Below, piece by piece: positions 26,301-35,369 of a DNA stretch of 61,396 nucleotides. Source of the stretch: Gemmatimonadaceae bacterium. GTDB taxonomy: Bacteria; Gemmatimonadota; Gemmatimonadetes; Gemmatimonadales; Gemmatimonadaceae. Each line of letters opens with the position of its first letter. Position 1 is the stretch's first letter. The stretch is taken from NCBI GenBank assembly GCA_020852815.1, contig JADZAN010000017.1, positions 1 to 61,396 on the forward strand, written 5' to 3'. Position numbers and translations under genes: made by a program. The notes under the pieces were generated by a model. That model searched no databases. It was not told where the DNA came from and was given only the letters and a program-made list of their open reading frames with translations.

Positions 26301-26595
26301 CGGCGACATGACGCCGATGGAAGCGCTGCGCATCGCAACGATCTACGGGGCGGAGTCGATTGGATACGGCAAGGACCTGGGGTCGATCGAACCCGGAAAG
26401 CTGGCCGATCTCGTGGTCCTCAACTCCAATCCGCTGGACAACATCAAGAACTCGCTCGACATCCGCTACGTGGTGAAGAACGGCGAGGTGTACGAGGGGG
26501 CGACGCTCAACCGCGTGTGGCCGAGCGCAAGGCCGTTCCCCAAGCCATACTGGGTGCAGGAGCGCGAGCGCTTGGAGGCGCTGCGGAAACAGTGA
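23320..26595 (+). CDS. Secreted TolB-propeller/amidohydrolase fusion
   Basis: 1091 residues with a signal peptide (ISLAIVLGALGALGHRPLSAQQ). Residues ~45-680 are TolB/PD40 propeller repeats (LDVSPDGTRIVFDLLGDLYVI, PRWSPDGRSIAFISDRDG, FFPAFSPDGAWVAYVTWSD). Residues ~690-1090 are an amidohydrolase: KTIIPGIVDVHAHPR has the HxH metal ligands, with later His in YTALEHSI and GSHGQQDG, and the closing GSIEPGKLADLVVLN. Such fusions are common in Gemmatimonadota and Acidobacteriota and probably act on peptides or cyclic amides outside the cell. GGAG precedes the start. The stop overlaps the GTG of the cyclophilin gene. Confidence 0.88.
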   Translation: MSASRSLISLAIVLGALGALGHRPLSAQQSTSVPADTAIALPIQAERTLRFTTDEGTWISLDVSPDGTRIVFDLLGDLYVIPIDGGKATRLTSGMPWDAMPRWSPDGRSIAFISDRDGGDNLWLVNADGSGAHKITKEVDNALSSPQWTPDGEYLVVRRFGPYPSAENYLTNVPLWMYHVNGGSGVQLFPSAATRKSTNTGVAFAPDGAVMYVSTHAGGYTGENFAAYQLLAFDRRSGTETALTASAGGAFRPVASRDGKWLVYATRAGTKTALRIRDLATQEDDWLVGETQRDDAEGYAPNDVFPGYAFTPDSRSVVFYGGGKIKRVDLATKQVRVIPFTAEVELGMAKRHFVPMAVSDAALQVTQLQSVREAPTGKAIAFSALGRIHVAPRDGATIGTPRRLTKGVAHEFFPAFSPDGAWVAYVTWSDSAGGALWKARTDGTGQPVALTLDGGWVTGPAWTPEGDRIVYTWLPRAVGLGADDVAAITEVRVVPAAGGAWAKVTSLASAGGTTVAGVSPSSAGPTRVFFTENVPNATPGFNATATSALVSVRLDGTDKRTHAKVTTNQALGITVQVAPDGKHAVVLDRDDLYAFPLVDVGGDGLTINFAAPSVPLRRLTTEGANYAGFADGGKTITWSFANHYYRAPLDTVMKYAEPSKWGTSHAVVTLTVPRSAPQGSVLLKGARVVTMKGDEVLERGDVLITGNRIAQVGASIAAPPGATVIDAAGKTIIPGIVDVHAHPRTGREMAPDQEWSIASNLAYGVTTTRSPSGTRWNVAWGELIDAGEMVGSRIYATGFPLTSNNTPIRSYQDALSVVRRYKGQGVNSLKQYLQPRRIQRQWILQAAEAEGINATNEGAADLKADITMAIDGYTALEHSIGQVPLYKDVITVLADARITYTPTLVVAYGAPGGDGYWRARTDLDKDPKTSYFTPSDILTRQARRRPLIIEEDYNFPAIARGVRDVVRAGGRAGLGSHGQQDGIGAHWELWMLQSGDMTPMEALRIATIYGAESIGYGKDLGSIEPGKLADLVVLNSNPLDNIKNSLDIRYVVKNGEVYEGATLNRVWPSARPFPKPYWVQERERLEALRKQ

Positions 26596-27305
26596 AGCTC
26601 GTCCGGCGAAGGGTGACCGTGAGTGCGCGCTGGGCGCTGGCGGCGGCAATGTCCGTCGCCTGCGCGCGCACGACTTCCAACGGTGTGCAGCTGGCGACAG
26701 CGTCGCGCGCGCTCCTCCTCGACCCGGCCAACGCCGAGTGGACGCGCCCGGCGCCTGCCGTGTCTCGGCTGCGCTTCGAGACCACCAAGGGGCACTTCAC
26801 GCTCGAGCTGCACCGCGCGTGGGGGCCCATCGGCGCCGACCGCCTCTACAACCTGGCGCGCCTGGGATACTACGACGACACGCGCCTGCATCGCGTGCGC
26901 GCCGGCTACATCGCGCAGTTTGGGCTGCACGGCGACTCGGCGGTGAACGCGGCGTGGAAGGGGCGCTACCTCGCCGATGACCCGCCGCGATCGCACAACC
27001 GGCGCGGTACGTTCGCCTTTGCCTATGAGGGGCCGGGCAAGCCCGCCACCCGCAACACGCAGATCTATATCAACCTGGGCGACAACGCGCGCAACGACGC
27101 CGAGCCGTTCACCGTGCTGGGGACGGTGATCGAGGGGATGGCGGTGGTCGACGCGCTGTACGCCGGCTATGGCGAGGAGTCGGGAGGCGGCGTGCGACAG
27201 GGGAAGCAGGGGGCGCTCGAGCGCGGCGGGAATGCGTACATGGATCGCACGTATCCCAGGCTCGACCGCATCATCCGCGTGACGCTCGAACGCGTGCGCG
27301 ACTGA
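26592..27305 (+). CDS. Cyclophilin-type peptidyl-prolyl isomerase, probable lipoprotein
   Basis: 237 residues. GTG start in a GTGA overlap with the amidohydrolase gene, so the two are translationally coupled. A short hydrophobic stretch ending in AAAMSVAC gives a possible lipobox. The cyclophilin domain (~55-235) has VSRLRFETTKGHFTLELHRAWGP, RLHRVRAGYIAQFGLHGD (normally FHRVIPGFMIQGGD), RGTFAFAY, NTQIYINLGDN and FTVLGTVIEGMAVVDAL. Some active-site residues differ from the canonical set (Phe and Gln positions), so activity is uncertain. It may help fold the propeller-amidohydrolase or its substrate after export. Confidence 0.82.
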   Translation: MKLVRRRVTVSARWALAAAMSVACARTTSNGVQLATASRALLLDPANAEWTRPAPAVSRLRFETTKGHFTLELHRAWGPIGADRLYNLARLGYYDDTRLHRVRAGYIAQFGLHGDSAVNAAWKGRYLADDPPRSHNRRGTFAFAYEGPGKPATRNTQIYINLGDNARNDAEPFTVLGTVIEGMAVVDALYAGYGEESGGGVRQGKQGALERGGNAYMDRTYPRLDRIIRVTLERVRD

Positions 27306-27340
27306 CACTCGCCCGCCACATCACGCGTTAGGCCAGGAGA

Positions 27341-29047
27341 TCACTGCCGGCACGGTGCCTTGGGATCGTGACGCGCGAAGTCGACGCGCGGACGATGGTC
27401 GAGGTTCCCCACCGCGCGCATCACCGACTCCGCGAGCTTCGCCACGCGCACCATGCCGTCGAAGTCGGCGTACTGCGCCTCGTCGGTCACCTGGTGGTAG
27501 TCGGCGTGCTCGCCGCGTGAGACCGCCACCGAGGGGATGTCGTAGCGCGCGTAGCTGTAGTGATCGGCGCGACAGTAGTACTGCAGCGGGTGCCCCGGGG
27601 CGTCGAAGGTGCGGTTGAAGGCGAACGGGAGCGGTTGCCTGGCGTTGGCCGCCTCGATGATGTCGCCGTACTCCCTGGACAGGCGGCGCATCCCGATAAC
27701 CTCGAGATAGGCCGGGCCGCCGCCCTCTACATCGCGAATGCCGCCGCGGGCGACCATGTCCATGTCGAACTCGCTGACGATGGAGTCGCGCGTCACGGTG
27801 GGGTGATCGGTGAACCACTGGCTCCCGCGCAGCCCTTCCTCCTCCGCGGCGTGCGAGACGAAAAGGATCGATCGGCGCGGACGACTCGCCCCCGACGACA
27901 GCGCCTCCGCCACCTCGAGGAGGGCCACGGTCCCGCTCCCGTCGTCGTCGGCGCCGTTGCGGATGGAGTCGAGGCGCGGCGGACGCAAGCGGCGCAGTGA
28001 GTCGAGTGACTGGCGGATCGTCACCCACTCGAGCGCCGTCGGTTCGCGCTCGGGCGAGTCGGCCCCCATGGGGCGCACGACGAGGTTGCGTGCGCGCAGC
28101 GAGTCGTGATCCACCGGCGAGAAGTCGAAGCCGACGTGATCGTTATGCGCCGTGAGGGCGACGTAGCTTCCGGCGAGCTTGCGGTCGCGCCCGGGGAGGA
28201 TGGCGACGACGTTGCGCGCCGCATAGGGGAGCGGGGTAAAGGCAACCGTCCCCGCGCCATGCACCACATCGCCTAACGTGCCCGGGGTGAGCCCCTCGGG
28301 CGAACGGCCGAGCAGCTGCTCGACGGCGCGCGCAGAGACGAAGAGACGCCCCGGACCCTCGGCCGTGCGTGTGGTGTCGGTCATCACCCGCCCGGCCATC
28401 AGCGCCGCCGCGAACTCGGCGGGGAGCGACTCGAGGACCGGGAGCGCGACGGCTGCCGCCCCGGCGAAGCGCGCCTCGCGGGCGACCCTCAGCGCGACGA
28501 GGAAGTTGGTCCGCGGCGGTGCGGATAGGACCACGACGCGGTCGCGTGCGCTGTCGGCGCTGATCCAGGTCGACGAGTCGGTCATCGATCCGCCGAAGAC
28601 CACGCGCTTCCCCTCGAGCGATCGCGGGATCGTGCTTGACGTCGCGACTATGTAGTCGTGCCCGATGCGCAGCGTCGCGCTCCCCGTCACCAGCGTCCCC
28701 TTGGGATCTGCGGCCTGGCGGAAGAACGGGACCACCTGGAACCAGCCGCCGTTCTCTCCGGCAGCTCGGAGCCCGAGGCGCTTGAACTCGGCGGCGATGT
28801 AGTTGGCCGCCTGATAGTTCCCCCACGACCCGGTCGCCCGCCCGCCCATCGAGTCGTCGGCGATGAGGAAGAGGCGGTGTCGCATGTCGGCCGCCGTGAT
28901 GGCGCGTGTCGTCACTCCTGGTGCCGCTGCCCCAGCGGGGCCGGTGCTTCGTCTCGGAAGCGGCTTCGGGGGGATCTGCGCGCCGGCGGCGAGCGGAAGC
29001 GCACCGGTCGCGGCGAGAACCAAGACAATCGAGCGACAGATCGGCAT
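27341..29047 (-). CDS. Secreted M28-family zinc peptidase
   Basis: 568 residues with a signal peptide (VLVLAATGALPLAAGAQI). A PA-like insert (~150-320) precedes the peptidase core. The two-zinc M28 site is complete: His in ALTAHNDHVG, bridging Asp in NGADDDGSGTV, catalytic Glu in SHAAEEEGLRGS, Asp in SEFDMDMV and the last His in CRADHYSYARYDIPSV. It is an aminopeptidase of the Ap1/PA-domain type, acting outside the cytoplasm. The start at 29047 fits the signal peptide and removes an 87-residue low-complexity extension. It is divergent from the sensor-kinase gene. Confidence 0.9.
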   Translation of the reverse strand: MPICRSIVLVLAATGALPLAAGAQIPPKPLPRRSTGPAGAAAPGVTTRAITAADMRHRLFLIADDSMGGRATGSWGNYQAANYIAAEFKRLGLRAAGENGGWFQVVPFFRQAADPKGTLVTGSATLRIGHDYIVATSSTIPRSLEGKRVVFGGSMTDSSTWISADSARDRVVVLSAPPRTNFLVALRVAREARFAGAAAVALPVLESLPAEFAAALMAGRVMTDTTRTAEGPGRLFVSARAVEQLLGRSPEGLTPGTLGDVVHGAGTVAFTPLPYAARNVVAILPGRDRKLAGSYVALTAHNDHVGFDFSPVDHDSLRARNLVVRPMGADSPEREPTALEWVTIRQSLDSLRRLRPPRLDSIRNGADDDGSGTVALLEVAEALSSGASRPRRSILFVSHAAEEEGLRGSQWFTDHPTVTRDSIVSEFDMDMVARGGIRDVEGGGPAYLEVIGMRRLSREYGDIIEAANARQPLPFAFNRTFDAPGHPLQYYCRADHYSYARYDIPSVAVSRGEHADYHQVTDEAQYADFDGMVRVAKLAESVMRAVGNLDHRPRVDFARHDPKAPCRQ

Positions 29048-29298
29048 GCGTTGAAATGATAGAGACGGGGAACGATCTGCCCCGAACGTATCGCGAGCAA
29101 TGCGCGCGTGACGACCCGTGGCGTGGCGGGCCGAACTCGCCCTTGAACGGCGGGCCGGGTCCGTTACCCATCGCGGTGGATCGGTCGCCCCGCACCCTCC
29201 CTCGCGCCACGTCGTCCCGCCCGTCAGAATACCGGAGTGTGACCGGCGGCTTTTGATTCGACCGGGCTCTCCAACCGCGCGCCCCTCCGCGCCTTGGC

Positions 29299-32118
29299 AT
29301 GAACGCACCGCTCAACCACGCCCCCGACGCCCCGCCGTCGGGGGGTGATCGTCCCTCGCCCGAGCGCGAGGCGCACCAGGACCTCATCGAGCGCATCGCC
29401 GGGATCGGGAGCTGGGAGATCGATCTCGCCACCGACCGCATCAACTGGTCGCGCGAGCAGTGCCGGATCCATGGCGTGACGGAAGCCACGGCGCCCAGGA
29501 CACACCAGGACTTCCTCCGCATGGTGCATCCGGAGGACCTGCACGTCGTGAACGAGGGGATGGCGACGCTCGTCCCCTACACGCAGAAAACCGCCGAGTT
29601 TCGCGTCGTGCGCCCCGACGGCGTGCCCCGCCTGCTGCAAGCACATGCCCTCCTGGTTGCGGCTGACAACGGCCAATTCACGCGCGTCCTCGGGACATCG
29701 CTCGACATCACCGAGCGGCGCGCGACGGAGCTGGCGCTGCGTTCGTCGGAGAAGGCGTATCGCTCCCTCTTCCAGTACGCCTTCGACGCGATGTGGGTAC
29801 ACGACCGGCAAACGGGCGAACTGCTGGAGCTCAACGAAGCGGCGATCGACCTGTTCGGTTACACGGCGGAGGAGCAGCGCGCACGCGGCATGGCGGGGCT
29901 TACGGCGGCCGACCGCGGCTTTACCGAGGAGCGTGCCTGGGAGTTCGCTCGCAAGGCCACGGCCGGCGAGCCGCAACAGTTCGAGTGGATGGGCTACCAC
30001 AAGAACGGGACGCCCGTGTGGGAGGAGATGCGGCTGACGGCGATCACGATCGGCGGGCGCGATTGCCTGGTGGCGACGGCGCGAGACATCGGTGCGCGCA
30101 AGGCAGCCGAGTTGGCGCAGCAGCAGGCGAACGAGGAACTGGAGCGCCGCGTGGCGGAGCGCACGGCGGCGCTGGCGCAGGAGATCGCCGAGCGCACCGC
30201 GGCACAGGAAGCGCTGCGCGAACAGGAGGAACACTTCCGTCGCTTGATCGAGAACTCGAACGACCAGGTCTTCATCTTCGACACGACAGGAGCGGTGACC
30301 TTCGTGGGGCCGTCGGTGGAGCGACTCCTCGGCGTCACGCCGGCCGAGATGATCGGGCAGCGCCCGAGCGACGTGATCCATCCCGACGACGTGCCGGAGG
30401 TGATGACGACGATCGGGAAGGTGATCGACCAACCGGGACAGTCGTTCACCAACCAGTATCGCATCCGGCACAAGGACGGTCGGTGGCTCTGGTTCGAGGG
30501 AGTGGCGCGCACGCTGTCGCCGCACGGCGTGGAGCAGGGGCTCATCGCCAATGCGCGCGATATCTCGGAGCGCATCACCGCAGAGCGCGCGCTGCGCGAA
30601 GGTGACGAACGCTTCCGCATGATCATCGAGAACGCCGCCGACTTCGTGATGATGTGCGACTCTACTGGGGCGCTGACGTACGTGGGGCCGTCGTCGTTCC
30701 GCATGCTGGGCTATCGTCCGGAGGAACTCGCCGGGATGCGTCCCACCGACCTGTTGCACCCGGACGACGTGCCGCAGACGCTGGCCGACCTTGCATGGTT
30801 AGGCGATCATCCGGGCGAACCGACCACGTCCACCTTTCGCATCCGGCACAAGGACGGGAGCTATCGCGTGTTCGAGAACGTTGGGCGCACGATCTCCAAC
30901 ACGACGATGGACGAGGGGGTGATCGCCTTCGGGCGCGACATCACCGACCGGCGCATGGCCGAGGAGGCGCTGGCACGCGCCAAGGAAGAGGCCGAGCGTG
31001 CCAATCGCGCCAAGAGCGAGTTCCTGTCGCGCATGTCGCACGAGTTGCGCACGCCGATGAACTCGATACTCGGCTTCGCGCAGCTGGCGGCCCGCGGTGA
31101 GCTGGCGCCGGCGCAGCAGAAGGGGATCCAGCACATCCTCAAGGCGGGGCGCCACCTGTTGCACCTCATCAACGACGTGCTGGAGATCTCGCGCATCGAG
31201 GCGGGGCGCGAGCGCTTCTCGCTGGAGCCGGTGGCGCTGGGTCCCCTCCTGCACGAAACGGTTGGTCTGGTGCGCCCGCTGGCGCAGCAACACATGGTGC
31301 AACTGCGCGAGGGGGCGTTCCCCGAGGGGGCGTTTGCCCACGCCGACCGGCAGCGGCTCGTGCAGGTGATCCTGAACCTCCTGAGCAACGCGATCAAGTA
31401 CAATCGCCCCAACGGCTACGTGCACCTGGACTGCGCACCGCTGGAGCGCGCGCGGTGGGCAATCCGCGTACGCGACAACGGGCACGGCATCCGGCCCGAT
31501 CGACTGGACCAGCTCTTCACCCCGTTCGCGCGGCTCGGCGCCGAGCAGACCGAGGTGGAGGGGACGGGGCTGGGGCTGGCGCTGTCGCGGAGGCTGTGCG
31601 AGGCAATGGACGGAGCGCTCATTCTCGAGTCGACGTCGGCCGAGGGGAGCACCTTCCGCGTGGAGCTGGACGGCGCGCACGACTCGGTGCAGTGGCTGGA
31701 TGAGACGGGCACCTACGCCATCCCTTCCGCGGCGCACCGTGAGGCGACGCTCCTCTACATCGAGGACAACCTCGCCAACCTGACGCTGGTCGAGGCGATC
31801 CTGCAGGCGCGCCCGGGGTGGAAGGTCCTCCCCGCGTTGCAGGGGCAGTTGGGCGTGGAGCTGGCGCGCGAGCACCTTCCCGACGTCATCCTGCTCGATT
31901 TGCATCTGCCGGACATCCCTGGCGGCGATGTGCTGCGCCGGCTGCGCAGCGACCCGCGCACCGAGCGCATCCCGGTGGTGGTGGTGAGCGCCGACGCCAC
32001 CAGGGCCTCGCTCGACACGTTGCGAGTGACGGGGGCGAACGCCTACCTCACCAAGCCGCTCGATGTCGACGAGTTCCTCGAGGTGGTGGAGGGGTTCCTC
32101 CCCGGAGGGCCCGGGTGA
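29299..32118 (+). CDS. Four-PAS hybrid sensor histidine kinase
   Basis: 939 residues, no membrane helix, so cytosolic. PAS domains lie at about 25-140, 148-275, 312-432 and 435-560, each ending with PAC-like GRDIT/ARDI turns; a coiled coil (EELERRVAERTAALAQEIAE) separates PAS2 and PAS3. The HisKA helix carries His581 in RMSHELRTPMN, followed by an HATPase with DNGHGI and GTGLGLAL, and a C-terminal receiver with Asp867 in VILLDLHLPD. It would autophosphorylate and pass phosphate to its own receiver. The stop overlaps the GTG of the next gene by 4 bp, so a two-component pair is likely. Confidence 0.92.
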   Translation: MNAPLNHAPDAPPSGGDRPSPEREAHQDLIERIAGIGSWEIDLATDRINWSREQCRIHGVTEATAPRTHQDFLRMVHPEDLHVVNEGMATLVPYTQKTAEFRVVRPDGVPRLLQAHALLVAADNGQFTRVLGTSLDITERRATELALRSSEKAYRSLFQYAFDAMWVHDRQTGELLELNEAAIDLFGYTAEEQRARGMAGLTAADRGFTEERAWEFARKATAGEPQQFEWMGYHKNGTPVWEEMRLTAITIGGRDCLVATARDIGARKAAELAQQQANEELERRVAERTAALAQEIAERTAAQEALREQEEHFRRLIENSNDQVFIFDTTGAVTFVGPSVERLLGVTPAEMIGQRPSDVIHPDDVPEVMTTIGKVIDQPGQSFTNQYRIRHKDGRWLWFEGVARTLSPHGVEQGLIANARDISERITAERALREGDERFRMIIENAADFVMMCDSTGALTYVGPSSFRMLGYRPEELAGMRPTDLLHPDDVPQTLADLAWLGDHPGEPTTSTFRIRHKDGSYRVFENVGRTISNTTMDEGVIAFGRDITDRRMAEEALARAKEEAERANRAKSEFLSRMSHELRTPMNSILGFAQLAARGELAPAQQKGIQHILKAGRHLLHLINDVLEISRIEAGRERFSLEPVALGPLLHETVGLVRPLAQQHMVQLREGAFPEGAFAHADRQRLVQVILNLLSNAIKYNRPNGYVHLDCAPLERARWAIRVRDNGHGIRPDRLDQLFTPFARLGAEQTEVEGTGLGLALSRRLCEAMDGALILESTSAEGSTFRVELDGAHDSVQWLDETGTYAIPSAAHREATLLYIEDNLANLTLVEAILQARPGWKVLPALQGQLGVELAREHLPDVILLDLHLPDIPGGDVLRRLRSDPRTERIPVVVVSADATRASLDTLRVTGANAYLTKPLDVDEFLEVVEGFLPGGPG

Positions 32119-33356
32119 GTCACGCCGACGGCGGCCTGCGTGGCAGCACGATCCTCCTCGTCGACGATGAGGTGGCCAACCTCGACCTGCTCGAGGGGTT
32201 GCTGGAGTCGGCCGGCTTCACGTCGTTGGTGCGCACCGGCGATGCGCGACAGGTCCTTCCACTCGTCAGGCAGCACGCGCCCGACCTCATCCTGCTGGAC
32301 CTGCACATGCCCAACCGGCACGGGCTCGACGTGTTGCGCGACCTGCGCTCGGCGACCCCCGCGGGGGACTACCGCCCGGTCCTCGTGCTCACGGCCGACG
32401 TGACGTCGGAGGTTCGCGATCGCGCGCTGTCGCTGGGGGCGCGCGACTTCGTAACCAAGCCGTTCGATGCAACCGAAGTGTTGTTGCGGGTGGAGAACCT
32501 GCTCGAGACTCGGCAGCTGCACGTGGCGGAGCGCGCCGCCCGCGAGCGCGCCGAGTCGGCGACGCGAGAGCGCGAGCGACTGCTGGCGGTGGTCGCGCAC
32601 GACCTGCGGAACCCACTGGCGGTGGTCTCGATGTATGCCGAGACGTTGCTGCTGCAGGGGCTCGCGCCGGGAGCGGCGGCCAGTGTGGCGCGCGCGGCGC
32701 CGGCCGTTTCGTGCGCCCCGGGCGGTGATGCAGCTGACGGGTCTGGCGAGGGCGGTGACGACGCGGAGTGGGGGCGCGCGGCGCTGTCGACGATCCATGC
32801 CAACGCGGTGGCGATGCAGCGCTTGGTCGAGGATTTGCTCGACGCCTCGTCGATCCGCGGCGACGGTCTGCGAATCAACCGCACGCGGCATCGCGTGGGT
32901 GACGCGTTCGAGCGTGCGCGCGCAATGCTGGCGCCGCTCGCCGTGTCGGCGGGGGTCACGCTCACCGTTGCCGGCGACGCGGGGGCGGACGGGGTGACCG
33001 CGTCGCTCGACCGCGAGCGGATGGTGCAGCTCCTCTCGAACCTGGTGGGAAACGCGGTGAAGTTCACGCCGCGCGGCGGGCGCGTCGCGGTGCGGTACCT
33101 CGTGCGCGACGCGACGCTCGAGGGCGAGGTGGGCGACACCGGGCCCGGCATTGCGCCTGACGACCTTCCGCGCCTCTTCGACGCCTTCTGGACCGGCGTG
33201 CGCCGCGATGGTGAGCACAACCGCCACGGCGCGGGGCTCGGGCTCTGGATCGCGCGCGGCATCGTCGAGGCGCACCAAGGTACGCTCACCGCCGAGTCGG
33301 TGCCGGGAGAGGGGGCGACGTTCCGCTTTCGCATCCCGCTCGAGGGCGGCGACTGA
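32115..33356 (+). CDS. Receiver-histidine kinase, coupled to upstream sensor kinase
   Basis: 413 residues with an N-terminal receiver (Asp62 in LILLDLHMPNRHG; DD pair in LLVDDEV) directly fused to a HisKA-HATPase kinase (His162 in VVAHDLRNPLA, DTGPGI and GAGLGLWIA). No PAS or membrane domain, and no DNA-binding output. GTG start at 32115 inside a 4-bp overlap. An Ala/Gly-rich insert (~190-225) lies in the kinase dimerisation helix region. It probably receives phosphate from the upstream hybrid kinase and relays it; the final regulator is not in the window. Confidence 0.88.
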   Translation: MSHADGGLRGSTILLVDDEVANLDLLEGLLESAGFTSLVRTGDARQVLPLVRQHAPDLILLDLHMPNRHGLDVLRDLRSATPAGDYRPVLVLTADVTSEVRDRALSLGARDFVTKPFDATEVLLRVENLLETRQLHVAERAARERAESATRERERLLAVVAHDLRNPLAVVSMYAETLLLQGLAPGAAASVARAAPAVSCAPGGDAADGSGEGGDDAEWGRAALSTIHANAVAMQRLVEDLLDASSIRGDGLRINRTRHRVGDAFERARAMLAPLAVSAGVTLTVAGDAGADGVTASLDRERMVQLLSNLVGNAVKFTPRGGRVAVRYLVRDATLEGEVGDTGPGIAPDDLPRLFDAFWTGVRRDGEHNRHGAGLGLWIARGIVEAHQGTLTAESVPGEGATFRFRIPLEGGD

Positions 33357-33431
33357 CGCGCGCGCTCGTCACGCGCCCGTCGTGCGCCCGTCACGTGCCT
33401 GTCGCGCGCCCGTTGCGCGCCCGTTATGCGC

Positions 33432-35141
33432 TCATCGCGCGTAGCGCACCGCGACCGAGTCGGGGAAGGCGCGCACCACATCGCCGGTGATGCGGCGACC
33501 CGAAACGCGCACTTCACGCAGCCGCGGTAGTCGCGCCAGCTGTGCGACGCCGGCATTCGTGAGGCGCGCACAACTGTCGAACGTGACCGACTCCAGCGAG
33601 TCGATGGTGGCAAGGAGCGCCGGCGTGCGGTCGGTGACCTGCGTGTAGCTGGCGAAGTAGCGCGTGAGGCGCGGGAGCGCCACCAGGTGCTCGGTGGCGG
33701 CGTCGGTCGTGTCGCGGCAGTACATGAGCGTCAGCACCTCGAGATCCGTGCACCGCGCGATGTGCCGATACCCCGCGTCGGGGATGTCCATCGGCATCAG
33801 CTCGCGCAGGGCAGGGAAGTGTGGAAGCGCGGCGACCCCAGCGTCGCCGACGTTCTTGCAACTGACGGAAAGCGCGCGCAGCGCCGGGAGGCGCGACAGC
33901 GCCTCGAAACCGCGGCGCTGGAGGTTGTGGCAGCGGCGCCCCCAGATGGACTCCAGCGTGCGCGACCGGCTCAACGCCATCCAGCCGTCGTCACCGGCCG
34001 GCGTGTCCTGGCAGCTCAACGTGCGCAGCTCCGGCAACTCGGCGATCACGCTCATCGCGTCGCCATCGATGTCGACCATCAACCAGCCGAGTCTTGGGAG
34101 GTCGAGGAGCGGTCGCAACGACGCCCCGTCACGCGGCACGTCGCCAGCCGCAACGCCGAGTGCGTAGAGACCGTCGAGCCCGCGCAGCGCGGCGATCCCC
34201 CGCGCCGTCACGGTGCGCGGCAGCGAGAGGTGGTTGGGTGGCACGCTTGGGCGCAGAAACCCGGAGGTCACGTCGCCGCCCTGCCAGGTCGTGAAGCAAG
34301 GAAGCTCGTGCAGCACGCGAATCCCATCGTCGGTCACGTCGTGTCCCACGTGCAGCTGCGACAACCGTGGCTTCCCGGCGAGTGCGCGGAGCGCGCCGTC
34401 GCCGGTGTGCGTCCCGCTCAGGTTCACGTCAACCAGCAACTGGCAGCCGCGCAGGCCGCCCAGGCCGGCGTCGGTCACGCGCGTCCACGCCAGCGACAGC
34501 GTCTCGAGCGATGGCAGCGAGGCCAGCAGCTGCAATCCGTCATCGGTGACCGACGTCCCGCTCAGGTCGAGCTGCCGCAGGCCCGGCAGCGCGGCGAGTG
34601 CGCGCACGCCGTCGTCGGAAACACCCGCCGAGCCTCCCAGCTGCAAGTTCGTGAGATGCCGGAAGCGCGCGAGGTCGGAGAGCATGGCATCGGTGGCCAT
34701 CCCGTTCCCCACGAACGTCGTCGCCGTGGGCGACGCGAGCCGCTCCAGCACGGTGGCCCAGTCGTGCGCCGAATGCTCGGTGGCATGCACGCCCGACGCG
34801 TCTGCCGAGAGGACACCGACTGGCTTTCGCAGCACCGTGGCGTCGGCGCGAAGGGTGGTACAAAAGGTGACGAGCGCCGTCCAGTCGTCGAAGTCGTGCT
34901 CGCGCGCGACGAGCCATCGCGCATCGTCGAGGTCGATCTCCACGTCGGGCGACTCGCGATGCCCCAGGTCACTCTGCACGTAGCGACGCATGGCCTCCCA
35001 CGTGCGCCGGTGCCAGGTGAAGGCGTACAGGCGCTCCATCGCCTCGCTCGTCCCGCTGCGATACGCGTCGAGCAGAGCCTGCGCCATCGCTTCATATCGT
35101 GCGAGCGAAGGGCGAACCGCTCCCACCTCCGTCGTCTCCAT
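33432..35141 (-). CDS. Leucine-rich-repeat protein
   Basis: 569 residues, no signal peptide. Residues ~10-105 (AMAQALLDAYRSG, RWLVAREHDFDDWTALVTF) match the helical module found at the start of many bacterial ankyrin and LRR proteins. Residues ~165-565 are ~24-residue LRRs of the RI/cysteine-containing type (GLRQLDLSGTSVTDDGLQLL, LETLSLAWTRVTDAGLGGL, FDSCARLTNAGVAQLA). It is a cytosolic interaction scaffold of unknown partner, between the kinase pair and an alpha/beta hydrolase. The start at 35141 removes an extension of basic low-complexity sequence. Confidence 0.82.
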   Translation of the reverse strand: METTEVGAVRPSLARYEAMAQALLDAYRSGTSEAMERLYAFTWHRRTWEAMRRYVQSDLGHRESPDVEIDLDDARWLVAREHDFDDWTALVTFCTTLRADATVLRKPVGVLSADASGVHATEHSAHDWATVLERLASPTATTFVGNGMATDAMLSDLARFRHLTNLQLGGSAGVSDDGVRALAALPGLRQLDLSGTSVTDDGLQLLASLPSLETLSLAWTRVTDAGLGGLRGCQLLVDVNLSGTHTGDGALRALAGKPRLSQLHVGHDVTDDGIRVLHELPCFTTWQGGDVTSGFLRPSVPPNHLSLPRTVTARGIAALRGLDGLYALGVAAGDVPRDGASLRPLLDLPRLGWLMVDIDGDAMSVIAELPELRTLSCQDTPAGDDGWMALSRSRTLESIWGRRCHNLQRRGFEALSRLPALRALSVSCKNVGDAGVAALPHFPALRELMPMDIPDAGYRHIARCTDLEVLTLMYCRDTTDAATEHLVALPRLTRYFASYTQVTDRTPALLATIDSLESVTFDSCARLTNAGVAQLARLPRLREVRVSGRRITGDVVRAFPDSVAVRYAR

Positions 35142-35369
35142 GGCGCCTCGCCGTCCACTGGTCTCGTCTTCGACACCGCTCACCGTGTCGCACCAACAAT
35201 AGCTCGAGCTTCGCGACCTCGCTCGGCGCCATGCGCGCACAAAAAGATGGCGTGGCTGGCTGACGCGCTCGCACGCATGCGACATCTTGTCGGCGACAGG
35301 GTCGCCGTGTGCGCTGAGCTCCGTGCGCGACGGCACGTTCTACTCGCGAGCCTCACCGCCTCCACACGC

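Noticed and set aside
35142-35369. Upstream extensions of the LRR and hydrolase genes
   Set aside because: Both extend into each other's divergent promoter region with basic low-complexity sequence and no start signal.
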